From positions 434,001 through 498,000 of the forward strand of contig WHVD01000046.1 of the NCBI GenBank assembly GCA_015178975.1: a stretch of 64,000 bases of DNA. Direction: 5' to 3'. The position numbers and the translations under genes are program-made. The notes below the pieces were generated by a model, which was given only the letters and a program-made list of their open reading frames with translations, had not been told where the DNA came from and searched no databases. Positions 22,573 through 32,865 of this stretch are shown here, one piece after another. The first letter of the stretch is position 1, and every line of letters starts with the position of its first letter. This DNA comes from Hysterangium stoloniferum (Eukaryota; Basidiomycota; Agaricomycetes; Hysterangiales; Hysterangiaceae).

Positions 22573-23789
22573 AGCTCCGTGGCGGGTTTTTCCTTAGATG
22601 TTGTAGCCGTAGTGGAAGTTGCCGCGCGAGCCTTGGAAGAGTTAGATTTAATGGTACAGTCGGAAACCTTGTGTCCGCCTTTCCCGCAGAAAAGGCAGAG
22701 GTCGTTGTCCATACGTCATTGTTTCACCTTTGGGGTGAGTTTACCGTTGGTACCCAACAAATGAGAAATGTCAGGTTTGTCGGAAGTTGACTGTTTTTCC
22801 TTGTTGGATTTCTTGTCTTTCTTCTGGTCGGACTTTGATTTGCCAGTATTAGTGCCAGAGTTGCCAGTGTTATTGCCTGAGTTGTTGCTGGAAGACTTGC
22901 TAGTCGACGCCTTGTTATTCTGAGAATGCTCTGTTGGGTTCTCACGAGAGACCTCAGCTTTTCATTCCCAATAATGGGCATCGGATGTTTGAGCTTTAAT
23001 CCGCATGAGTTGGAGAGTTTTCGGCTTTCCATCTTTGCAGATCTCGTCTTTAAGGCGTGATGGAAGTCCCATATAGAAATGGTGTCTGAGGGTGGAATCG
23101 TCCCATCCACATCGTGCGGCGAGGGTATTGAACTTGACGAGATAATCGGAAACTCGTTGATTGTCCTTCATCTTGAGCATCATTAATTCATTTTCCGCTT
23201 CACCGGTTTGATCGTAAGGTCCGAAATTAGTTTCCAGTTCTTCCACAAACACATCCCAGTCGTCGAGCCATACGGGTGTCTTGTCCGATATTCCAGATAG
23301 TCCGGGTTCGAACCAATCTTGAGCGGTATCCTTGAGATAAGAGAGTGTGAAATTGACTTTTCGACTGTCGGTTTTAAATGCAGTGGGTCGATCACGGAAA
23401 CTGAAACAGTATTGGAGAAGGAAATTCTTCAATTTTTTCGGATCCTTGCCGGTAAATGGTTCAGGTTCTTTGACTCTGGTGCGGGATGATTCTTTACTAT
23501 CCTCAGCGGATTTCAAGTAGTCAGTGAATTTCACAATGGAGTTGATAAACAACATTTCAGTCGGTTCGTCGGAAGATTTCTTTCTCGATGTCTCCGGCTG
23601 ATCTTCTGCTTCATTGTCAGAAGTGTGGGGAACATTGGTGTCCTTCATTACCTCGGTAATCTCCTCGGTAACTTCTCCGACTGAAGCTGATGTTGTCGGC
23701 TGAATTGGGGTTTTGGATTGAGTGGTGTAAAGTTGCAATGGGGATTGAAGTTGGGATGGTCCTTCGGCAGCTTTGCATTTGGGACCCAT
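22560..23789 (-). pseudogene. Gypsy A2 gag with two nonsense codons
   Basis: It is collinear with the A1 gag. There is a stop at YWE*KAEV (CGA to TGA, about 22960) and another before [19 protein letters not shown] (the CCHC knuckle). The frameshift octamer GAAAAAAG is preserved at 22565-22572. Confidence 0.88.
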
Positions 23790-23823
23790 GATGAGTGAGT
23801 CGCAGAGTTGAGATCTGATATAC

Positions 23824-24367
23824 TGTTAAGTGCCGTGTTGGGAACTTATTCTGGAACTATCAGAAAGTCACTGGGAAGTCGGGAACTATCAGATAGGGTC
23901 AGGACGTCGGCTTCAGCTTATGTGCTGCGCCTCTACACAAATGCTCAAAGTCCTTAATTTCAGAGGTGAGACTTACAATGGAAGATACAAATATTCAGAG
24001 TTCCGAAGAGTTCCGAATATCGAGCGTACAGAAAGACGGGAGAAGGAATAAGAAACTAAGTCGATATCAGATCTAAGGTAAAGTACAAATTTGCAGAAAC
24101 TAATATAAGTCTACTCATTATTGTACTACAAACTAAGACCATAATAAGATGGAAATGGAAATGTTCTTAAAACGGAAATACAATAAGACATATTAGGGAG
24201 ACAATATTCCAAAATGGGAATACAACAAACAAACAAGTGAATACTTGTCAACAGACAAATTACCAAATGCAGAACAAGGGAAGAACGCGGATGATACAGT
24301 AACTATGATGTTCCGTAGTCGGAGATCGGAAGTCGGATATTGAAACATCTGGGAACGGGCCGTAACA
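23824..24367 (-). repeat. 5' LTR of gypsy A2 (544 bp)
   Basis: The plus strand reads TGTTAAGTGCC...CCGTAACA. The 11-mer ATATCAGATCT at 24064-24074 pairs with the primer site at 23811-23821. Confidence 0.93.
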
Positions 24368-24487
24368 GTAAGTACATTTGACACCATTATGAGGGGGGGC
24401 TGTTGTACAAGAACACCATTTTCTAGTGAAACACTTAAAAAACAGTTATGTACAGGCAGTGGAGATGCACTCCTCATCCACTGTGGG

Positions 24488-25050
24488 TGTTAAGTTCCAG
24501 ATCTCTGGGTGGATTTTCCAGACACTTCCTGGAATAAGTCCAGGGAGTTCCCGAGAATTAGTCTGGGGAGTACTGGAATATTACCAGAGTACAGGATGGA
24601 CTTGGCTTCAGCTTATGTGCTGCACCCTTGTGCACTCACTTGGGTGTCCATATTTTTGAGGGCAGATATATGTATGCCAGAGTGTTTGCAGATACTTGGA
24701 GTTCTGGAGAGTTCTGGATATCAAGCATACAGAAAGACAGAAGGGATAAGAAACTAAGTCAAGATATAAACTAATTTGAGATTAAAACTCAGGAGTAAGT
24801 ACATGACTATGGAAGACTATATAGATGCTATTGCTATTGTCCTACAAACTAGGATCACAATGAGATGGATTAGGATGAAGATTCTGAAATGGGAGCACAA
24901 TAAGTAAATGAATGAATACTTGTCAATAGACAAGTTACCAAATATGGAACAAGGATGAGGTTCAGAAGTCCAGAAACTAGAAATGTTCCATGGATGGAAG
25001 TTGTATCGGATGTTACAGAAGATTGAAGTTTCTGGGAATGGAGCTTGACA
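24488..25050 (-). repeat. Diverged A-like LTR (family G, about 563 bp)
   Basis: The plus strand reads TGTTAAGTTCC...GGAGCTTGACA, with the shared motif at about 24604-24628 and A-like blocks (GATAAGAAACTAAGTC). The flanks do not show matching 5-bp duplications, so it is degraded or part of a larger remnant. Confidence 0.6.
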
Positions 25051-25089
25051 GTAATCAATAATCTTCTAAATGTAATGATTGACTTCTTG

Positions 25090-25690
25090 GCCAGGCAATT
25101 TAAAACAGGCAATGGAGGAAGTTAGATTGAATTGCACTCAAAGACAAAACATTGAAAAGAAACTTGAAGAGACCAAAGCTACAATATCACAACTCAATGA
25201 GCAGTTGGCAGACACACAGGCATGAGAAGCTGGTTGTCAGGAAGAACTCCAAAAATACCTAAATAGACTACATGATTTGGAAGGTATGTACAAGTTTTTT
25301 GTTGTCAAACCAGTACAACAATATAATGAGTTCCCCCCCCCAAAAAAAAAAAAAAAAGCCAGCCACATGGGCTATAAAAGGCACCATTCAAGGTTGACAA
25401 AGGATTTGAGCCAGGCTAATTATAGCATCACACAAGTTCAAGAAGACCTGAGTGCCATGTGTTGAAGTGATAGGATTACTAGTAATATGTTAGAAGGCAG
25501 GTTGGCAGCCAATGGAATATTATTCAGAAAAGTGCAGAACACTCCCAGTGAGTTAAAGTCTCCAGTTATTCATATGATCTTTGACCCCAATGTCAGGAGC
25601 AATGACCCTACCTATGACACTGTCATCACATCTGCTAGAACTCTAGACATGGAACTAAAGATAAAAGAGAAGGTTAGAACATGAATAATA
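25090..25690 (+). pseudogene. Degenerate coiled-coil ORF
   Basis: Plus-strand fragments read MEEVRLNCTQRQNIEKKLEE...ISQLNEQLADTQA, then LQKYLNRLHDLEG, KDLSQANYSITQVQEDLSA and RLAANGILFRKVQNTPSELK. They lie in two frames with stops and a C/A homopolymer (25331-25355). The family is unknown. The position right of a minus-oriented LTR is where antisense genes sit in families A and C, but no polypurine tract is seen here. Confidence 0.35.
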
Positions 25691-25849
25691 GTTGCTGTTA
25701 ACCCCTCTGATATTTACTTAAGGAGAATTTGGATCAAAAACATGGATTCCTGAAAGTCAAATTGATTCTGTGTTTATGTATTTTGTGCAGTGCAATACTC
25801 ATTGGGTGAATATATTGTTAGATTGAGTAATGCTAGCAGTGTTTCCCAG

Positions 25850-25920
25850 GGTCAGGTGGTGTAATGGTTAACACCCCTGCTATGTGTGCAGAAGCCCTGG
25901 GGTCAATCCCCAGTCTGGCC
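25850..25920 (+). other. tRNA-like sequence in the left TRIM LTR
   Basis: Acceptor GGTCAGG pairs with TCTGGCC. The D arm is GTGT/ACAC, the anticodon stem CTGC/GCAG, and the T stem CTGGG/CCCAG. The A box is TGGTGTAATGG (25857-25867). The B box has G for the first T of GGTTCAATCC. The anticodon loop lacks the usual T33, so it is not called a functional tRNA. Confidence 0.7.
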
Positions 25921-26016
25921 ATTCATTTTCTACACTTTTAACAGGTTATGAGCCCCACTATGTGCTATAGGACATGGTTCCTGTGTGTAGAGTGAACAGC
26001 CATATTTGTGTATGGT

Positions 26017-26743
26017 TGTTATGACCGGAACTCCCACCAGACTCTGGGCACTAACTTATACACACCTGCACCCTACACGTGCCTATTATCAGTTTACCAG
26101 AAACCCACTGGACTCTGTACATCAGACCTGTCCATGCTCGACCTTTGTTACTTCATGTATCCGTCACCGGAATTCCTGCCAGACTCCGTCCCTGTCTATC
26201 TCCGACCCTGTCCCACACATCAGTCACCGGACCCTGCTCAGAAAGCCCATCAGCCCTCTAACTGAGCCCCATTCCCATTATAGTCAAATGACCTGTCACA
26301 ATTTGGACTCAACTCCTGCCCCATTCCCATTATGGTTTCATGACCTGTCACAATTTGGACTCCACTCTGTTCCGTCCCATTCCTAACACCAAGTTTGGTG
26401 TTTATTTATCTTGTTTTATGTTTGCTAGTTTAGTTTTCATTATTACTGGATTTGGTATGTTATTCATTCCACAGTCTATATAGTCTGGCAGATGCTGTAC
26501 ATACAATCCAGTCAGAAAATCAGCTTAGATTCTCCCCAGTAATCTTAGTATATTTTCCACTCTAAATTCCTCTTTGAAACACACTGCTCTTACTGAACCC
26601 TGCCGGGACTCCCCAGGATTCCCATCCACCTGTTTGAAATTGGACAAGATGATCTCACGAGGGTGCAGCCTATAAGCTGAAGCCAAGTCCTACCAGCTTT
26701 CCCGTGGGTTTCTCTGGAAACCCTTCATGTACACACCTTAACA
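26017..26743 (+). repeat. Solo LTR, gypsy family B (727 bp), nested in the TRIM
   Basis: TGTTATGACC...CACCTTAACA, with perfect TSD ATGGT at 26012-26016 and 26744-26748. It lies inside the TRIM interior and is therefore younger than the TRIM insertion. Confidence 0.95.
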
Positions 26744-26872
26744 ATGGTACAGTGGACAAGTCTGGACAAAAGAGCCAGAGAGTGAGGACCTATATCTGCA
26801 TATACATAATATTGTTGAGTGCTAGCATTAAGGGAGTGTGTTAGATTGAGTAATGCTAGCAGTGTTTCCCAG

Positions 26873-26947
26873 GGTCAAGTGGTGTAATGGTTAACACCCC
26901 TGCTATATGTATATGCGGAAGCCCTGGGTTCAATCCCCAGTCTTGCC
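26873..26947 (+). other. tRNA-like sequence in the right TRIM LTR
   Basis: The A box TGGTGTAATGG (26880-26890) and B box GGTTCAATCCC (26927-26937) both match the consensus. The T arm CTGGG-TTCAATC-CCCAG is perfect. The anticodon region is 4 nt longer than in the left copy, and the acceptor has two mismatches. Confidence 0.7.
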
Positions 26948-27299
26948 ATTCATTTTCTACACTTTTAACATATATATATGGGCTCCCATTAGACAGATTG
27001 AATGAAGAAGGGAGGTGGATGCAAAGCACTAGAAGTGCAGGAGCTCAGACATGAATGAGTGAACAATAGATTCACCAGCACACACTATGGACCCACAATG
27101 GTACACAACTTGTAGCTACTGTGCCAAGTTTAAATCTAACACTCCCATTGTTGATTGTTTTCTTTCAAATCTTCATGGTACTAATGTCACATCTGGTTGA
27201 TGTTTGTTTTCTCACATCCAATAATAAGAATTGAGTTGAAGTGCAGCTGTTCATAATGCAATAAAAATTTCTGGTTGGACTTGTAGCTTCACTATTTCA

Positions 27300-29012
27300 T
27301 CTTTGATATCATCAGGAAGTCAGTGGTAATGATTTCCAGTTCATTAATTATTGAGCTTAAATTAGAAAAGATTCTGAAAATAAAAGCATTAATTGATTCA
27401 GGATTTAGTCATATTTTTATGGACAAAACATTTTCTCAACAGAAGAATCTTCCTTTCAATCAACTTAATAATTCATTATCTCTAAAATTAATCAATGGAT
27501 CCATTCTGACATCTGGGAAAATTATGCATGCAACTACAATTACATCCCATCTGGGCAATCACAAGAATTACAATTCTTCTTAACCAATCTGGACTTGTCT
27601 TGTCAAGTGGTATTAGGACTTAACTGGCTGAAGCAATACAATCCTTTGATTTACTGGTGATCTGGCCATGTATCATTTGAACCTACTTCAACACTTTTGA
27701 CAGAACTGAATCCAATTCAATTATCACTCAAGACATTATCAGAAAAGGAGCATGCTTTGACCTTGGCAATTTATCCCTTTATTTCTGAGAAAATCTGTGA
27801 AAAATTGAAACTTGAGACTACTAATCCAAGTATAAATATAGTAAATCAGAAAACATTTTTATAGGCTGCATAAGCAAAAGACTCACAAACCTTTATGGTT
27901 TATATTTGTGATGAATCCTTCAAGACTTGTAAAGCCTCTGGTGCTACTACTACAACTTCAACTTCTCAATCATTTGACATACCAAATGTTCTGACGGAAT
28001 ACTTTGACAAAAATGAAGCTGAAGTGTTACCTCAATATCAAAGCTACATATGATCATGCCATCCCATTAGAAGAAAGAACAACAGTACCAATCTATTCAT
28101 TATCTGAGACAGAACTACAAATATTGCAAGAATATCTTCAAGAAAATATTTTGAAGAAATTTATTTGATGTTCTCAATCTCCAGCACACCAATTTTATTT
28201 ATCAAGAAAAAAGATGGAAGTTTATGACTGTATCAACTATCAAGGACTTAATAAAATTACTCAACAAAATTGGTATCCTCTTCCTTGAATTCCTGATCTT
28301 TTACATATATCAATTACAGACTGCATAATATTTTATGAAAACCAACCTTTGAGGCACTTACAATTTAGTAAGGATTGCCCCAGGCAATGAATGGAAACAG
28401 CTTTTTGAACATAATATGGATTCTACAAATATTTGGTCATGCCATTTGGATTGTGCAACACTCCAGTGACTATTCAACAATTGATGAATGAACTCTTTGC
28501 AGATTTACTTAATATTTGGGTAATTATATATCTTGATGATATACTAATATTTTCTGACAATCTTGAAGAACATTGACATCATGTTTGAAAAGTTCTTTGA
28601 CAACTTTGACAAAACAAGTTATTTGCAAAGCCCAAAAAATGTGACTTTCACAAGACTAGGATTGAATTTTTAGGATATGTTATTTCCCCTCAAGGTGTAT
28701 ATACATACATACAGTACTGTACATATGGATAAAAAAAAAATCAAAGTCATTCAAGATTGGTCTGAACCATCAAAGGTTCATGACATTCAATCATTTCTAG
28801 GATTTCCAAATTTCTATTGAAGATTTATTCCACATTACTCTGAAATTGTTCTACCTTAACTTGAAAAAAAGTTCAATGGAATTTTGATGAAAAATGCCAA
28901 CAAGTATTTAAATTTTTGAAAAAAGAATTTACTACAGCTCCAACCTTGATACAGTATATTGGCATCCAGAATACAAACCTATTCTTGAGACTGATGCCTC
29001 TGATCCTCTATC
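27300..29012 (+). pseudogene. Old gypsy element I, protease-RT-RNase H part
   Basis: This is AT-rich and heavily decayed. Protease ALIDSGFSHIFMDKTF lies at about 27390. RT blocks follow: NLVRIAPGNEWK (about 28370), CHLDC for the usual MPFGLCN, YLDDILIFSD in mixed frames (about 28520-28560), then FLGFPNFY (about 28795) and an RNase H start ETDASD (about 28990). It is cut at 29013 by the B-type LTR. Its integrase end is at 42174-43340, on the far side of the nested insertions. Confidence 0.8.
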
Positions 29013-29833
29013 TGTTAAGAGTGGGGCAGGCTTAATGGAGGGTTTCTGGAGAAACCCACAGATGTTCTGGTTGGACTTGGCTTCAGCTTATAGGCTGTAC
29101 CCTCACAAGGTTGTTGTGTCCAATTTCAGATGGGCAGATGGGAAGCCCAGGGAGTCTGGAGTAGGTGATGGGTTGAGAGGTCAGAGAGTTGATGTGGGAA
29201 ACCTGTGGGGGTTGATCAGTCAAAGGTGATAGGTCAGAGGTTGAGCAGTTGATTAGCCAGAGATTAAGTGGTCAATTAGTCAGAGCCTGTGGGCTCCAAC
29301 AAGGATGATAGTGGTGTGTCTTGGAGAGAGAGAGGTGGAGGTATAGAGCAGAATAAAGACTGAGATTACTGGAGAGGATCTAAGCTGATTTTCTGACCAG
29401 ATTGTATGTACAACATTACCTAGGCTATGTAGACTGTGGAATGTATGTAATACCAATCCGGTAATAATGAAAGCCTAAACGAGTAATCATAAATCAGGAA
29501 GAGTAAACACCAGACCTGGTGTTAGGGACAGAACAGAATGGAGGCAGAGTGCAAAACATGACAGGAAATTTGACCATAATGGGAACAGGGCTCAGTTAGA
29601 GAGCTGATGGGTAGCCTGGTGGAGTCCAGTGACTGGTGTGTGGGGCATAGTCAGACATAGACAGGTTGACATGTGTGGGTCCTGGTGGGGTCTGATGACA
29701 GAGAGTCAGGCATGGACAAGTGTGATGTCCAGGTCCCAGTGGGTTGTCTGGTTAATGATAACTTGGTATAGAGAGCTGGGTGCATCTAGGGTGGGGTCTG
29801 GAGCCCTGCCCGGCAGGTTTTCTGGTTGTAACA
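29013..29833 (-). repeat. LTR of a truncated family B/C element (821 bp)
   Basis: The plus strand reads TGTTAAGAG...GGTTGTAACA. It is followed on the right by the polypurine complement GTACCCTCCCTC and the antisense-gene leader, so it is the 3' LTR of a minus-strand element whose interior is lost at about 30118. Confidence 0.88.
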
Positions 29834-30002
29834 GTACCCTCCCTCTATGCCAAAGTTCCAAAGAGGCTCTAGAACTTGATAAAATTTGATGGTTACATGT
29901 ATATGTCAAAGAGTCATGTGATCTGGAAGGTAAGGTTCAAACATGACAAAAATTGGACATAATGAAATTTCTTTTATTTTATACCCCCATCATCAAAACC
30001 CC

Positions 30003-30118
30003 ATGGGTCCCAAACCCACACCTTGTAAAGCAAATTTAACCACCAGGCCCTCCACAGGCCCCTCAGATTGGGCTCCTCTCACTGCTGCCCAAATTTTGGT
30101 GCAGCATGAAGAGCAACA
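30003..30118 (+). pseudogene. 5' stub of the antisense accessory gene (third copy)
   Basis: MGPKPTPCKANLTTRPSTGP...LTAAQILVQHEEQHRK matches the first exon of the gene at 55600 (MGPKPTPRRLMPTARPSTG, VAQILVQ). It breaks at about 30118 into minus-strand family-A RT sequence. The leader upstream is homologous, but its TATA box is degraded. Confidence 0.75.
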
Positions 30119-30252
30119 TCGAAAAGGACAGGTGCTCTATATGGAGACTTTGAGGGATGGATAAACCTATTGACAGATGTTCATCCAAGAACTCCTGAAT
30201 AGACAAAAGTTCCAATTGGGACAATAGGTAAATAGGTCCTAATGGAGGGTTT
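30119..30252 (-). pseudogene. Gypsy A3 pol fragment (RT)
   Basis: This is the reverse complement of the RT stretch [10 protein letters not shown]...[15 protein letters not shown] of family A. It continues at 31740 after insertion J. Confidence 0.85.
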
Positions 30253-31734
30253 TGTAATGTATTAGACTTATTTTAATATTATTTTCTGGAAAAAGGAGTC
30301 CAATGCTCTATCAAAGTGTGCAAATACTCAATTCACAACAAGGTAAAATAATTTAAGTATTTGATATTAATCAGTGGCAGCCTTAATAGACTTAGAACCC
30401 CTGAAGTCAAGAGTTTACTTGAATATATGCACCCTACTTCGCAAAGAAGGTTTTTGAGAGCTGCTTATGTAAGCTTGTTCTTTTTCTGTGAAAACAACCA
30501 CTAAAATATGAATAGAAATTTACTGATTCCAAAACTAGATTCAACTTCGATTCTAGCTAGTTTATATATATTTTATACTATTTATCAAACAGTAAAAATA
30601 TTAATAAACAGGTCAAAAGATCAACTATAGAATTAAACAATATTTGGCAATATATGCTTTATTTAAATTAATATATTGGATCTACTGTGATACTAACTTA
30701 TCAGGATCTTAATGTAGTCTTTATTATTCTGCAAGAATATTCTCAGTATTTAATTATAAGCCAAACCAGGAGAAATTAGAATTATATTCTAATTTCAAAC
30801 AATAAAACAACGATTTATTTATTACTTGGTTGATAGCCAACAACTCTAACCGAGGTGGCAACAGATTCCAACAACTTAAATAGAAGTCAGAAAAAGTAAT
30901 AAAGCCAGCTACTCAATTAAGAGGTGGCAAGGGGGAACAAATAAGTCAACAACTCAGATTGAGGTGACAAGGTGAACTACTTGGGCCAACAACTCTAACC
31001 GAGGTGGCAAAGGTTTCCAACAACTCAAATAGAGGTGGAATTAAAAGTCCAACAGCCCTGATAGGGGTGGAATAGCCTGCTTGCTGCAGTAACACACAGA
31101 TGTGGGTGGATAAAAAGTTATATTTTCACGGCTGGAGCAGAGCTCCTTATATACAATAAAATGTGAGACATTTTTGAGACATATTACATCATTACTATCC
31201 TAATTTAGCTATTCCTGGGGAAGCTTCTGGAATGCTCCAGGAATTTCCGGTTTTTTCTACAATAGCATACATGATGATGTAATCTATTCCCGCGCCTTTC
31301 GTGTATGTCATCCGCGCGCCTTTGTGATCATCGCGCCGTGTGACTGTCACACTATGTAACCGTCGCGCTTTGTGACCGTCGCGCCTTGTGACCGTCGCGC
31401 CTTGTGACCGTCGCGCCTTGTGACTGTCGCGCTTTGTGACCGTCGCGCCTTGTGACCGTCGCGCCTTTTTGTGACGACTGTCACATGATTTTCTCGCGCG
31501 TTGTGTAATTAGCGCCTGGTGGCCGGTTTGATAGTATTTAGTTAAAAAAGAATAAATTCATAACTTCTTCAATATTTAAGATAAAAATGTAAAATAAATT
31601 GTAGAAATTCAACGAAATTTAAAGGATATTTATACAAATTTTATCATCGCAATATAAGTACATTTCACAAGCCATTTTGGCTATTTCGGCTTTTGGGGGA
31701 CTTAAAAGGTAGAAAACTAATAAAATACATAACA
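30253..31734. mobile_element. Insertion J: 1,482-bp TG...CA element, probably a long solo LTR
   Basis: It runs TGTAATGTATTAG...CATAACA, with perfect TSD GGTTT (30248-30252, 31735-31739) inside gypsy A3 pol. No ORF is present. It contains decayed CAACAACTCTAACCGAGGTG repeats (30835-31075), a TATATACAATAAAA promoter-like stretch (about 31150) and a GC-rich minisatellite (31300-31475). Confidence 0.85.
31300..31475. repeat. 15-16-bp GC-rich minisatellite inside J
   Basis: About ten copies of GTCGCGCCTTGTGACC-like units are present. CpG is dense here, unlike the surrounding TE DNA. Confidence 0.85.
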
Positions 31735-31739
31735 GGTTT

Positions 31740-32402
31740 GAACCAGGCTCAATATCGATTTTTAAGTCGTAAGGCCTATGCAGTGCAAACTGGTCAGCTT
31801 TCTGCTTACTGAAAATATCCACAAAATCATGGTATTTTTGGGAACTCCTTCCAGGTCAGCTTTCAGCTTGGATAATTCTGGAGTTGCAAAATGTCCAGAT
31901 GCTTCATCAACTTTCAAGCTGATCGAAAAACACTGCAAGCCATCCAGTTTACTTGCCCTAACAAATGCTGCAGCATTGATGAGAGAGATTTTTGGAGGTT
32001 CAGAGGTTTCAGTAGAAGCTGGAGAGGCTGTTGAGGCCAAAGAGGCCTTGGCCAGATTATGTAGATGCTGCAGGAAGAATGGAAGTGTCGTGAATCCAGA
32101 AATTAATACTGCCCAATACCCAGTCAATCAACAGATTATATCAGGTGAGCCAGTTGTATCCAAGAATGACCAAACAGCTAGAGTCCAACTGTGTTCCAAA
32201 AAAAGTAACTGTCTGGGATGTTCCACACAGGAACTGGATAGACATGTTGCAGGTCTGAGTAATTGCTGTGTTGCTAGTTCCATCAAACAGATGCAAAGAA
32301 ATTGCAGAAATACAACCGAGTTTCAGATTATGTTTCATGGCAAAGGTTGTACATATCTACAAAACAGTGTGTGGAGCCGGAATCCATCAGAGCTCAGAAC
32401 AC
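31740..32402 (-). pseudogene. Gypsy A3 pol fragment (protease to linker)
   Basis: Minus translation matches the A1/A2 protease region ([43 protein letters not shown]), with stops and indels. It is interrupted at 32403 by element D and resumes at 38470. Confidence 0.88.
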
Positions 32403-32865
32403 TGTAAGGGCGACTCTCTAGACCACACTGACTCGCACTATGACTGAGTTGGGGCACTAGCAGAGGGAATCCAAAGTAAGTTTTATACCTATCTATTATA
32501 TACATACAATGTACATTATTACTTACCTAGCAGAGGCAATCCGAAGAGAAAAGTCTAAGGAATCCTCGGCTAGCGAGTGACTAACTAAAGGTGCAGCTGA
32601 GTTCGAAAATGTGATAAAAACAAAGTACTCTTATCCTTGACTTATGAGACTATATTAAGGAAGGTCAGGGATGAATTTAGAAAACCTGAGATTGTCCCCT
32701 GACATCACCCCCCCTTTTAAGATATGGCATCCCGACATGCTGTTGCTGCCAATAAAGTCCAGGCTTGACCTTTCAAAACTCTGGAATCTGGGTCACTCGT
32801 ACTATGGTGTTTGGAGGTTGTCTTGATCCTCGAATAGGGCCCTGAGTTGTTACTGCCTCTGGATG

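Larger units (their letters stand above)
20722..24367 (-). mobile_element. Gypsy A2, TSD-bounded copy with a large internal deletion
   Basis: Perfect TSD GTAAG at 20717-20721 and 24368-24372. Order in element direction: 5' LTR (24367-23824), self-primer site (23821-23811), gag (23789-22560), pol to RNase H (about 22568-20789), then a direct jump into the terminal 67 bp of the 3' LTR (20788-20722). Integrase, antisense gene, polypurine tract and most of the 3' LTR are deleted. Confidence 0.93.
25816..26970 (+). mobile_element. TRIM-type miniature LTR element with tRNA-like sequence in its LTRs
   Basis: Direct terminal repeats 25816-25943 (128 bp) and 26839-26970 (132 bp) both run TGTTAGATTGAG...CTTTTAACA. 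Flanks are TATAT on both sides (25811-25815, 26971-26975). A primer site GGTTATGAGCCCC at 25944 follows the left LTR (half-tRNA-iMet type, one mismatch). A purine tract AAGGGAGTG precedes the right LTR. Without the nested B solo LTR (26017-26743 plus one TSD copy) the interior is only about 163 bp and non-coding. Each LTR contains a tRNA-like block with Pol III A and B boxes. Confidence 0.8.

Noticed and set aside
25850-25920. A genuine nuclear tRNA gene
   Set aside because: The anticodon loop lacks T33, the B box is altered, and the same block is duplicated inside the terminal repeats of a TSD-bounded element.
31300-31475. CRISPR-like array
   Set aside because: The units are contiguous 15-16-bp minisatellite copies without unique spacers, in eukaryotic DNA.
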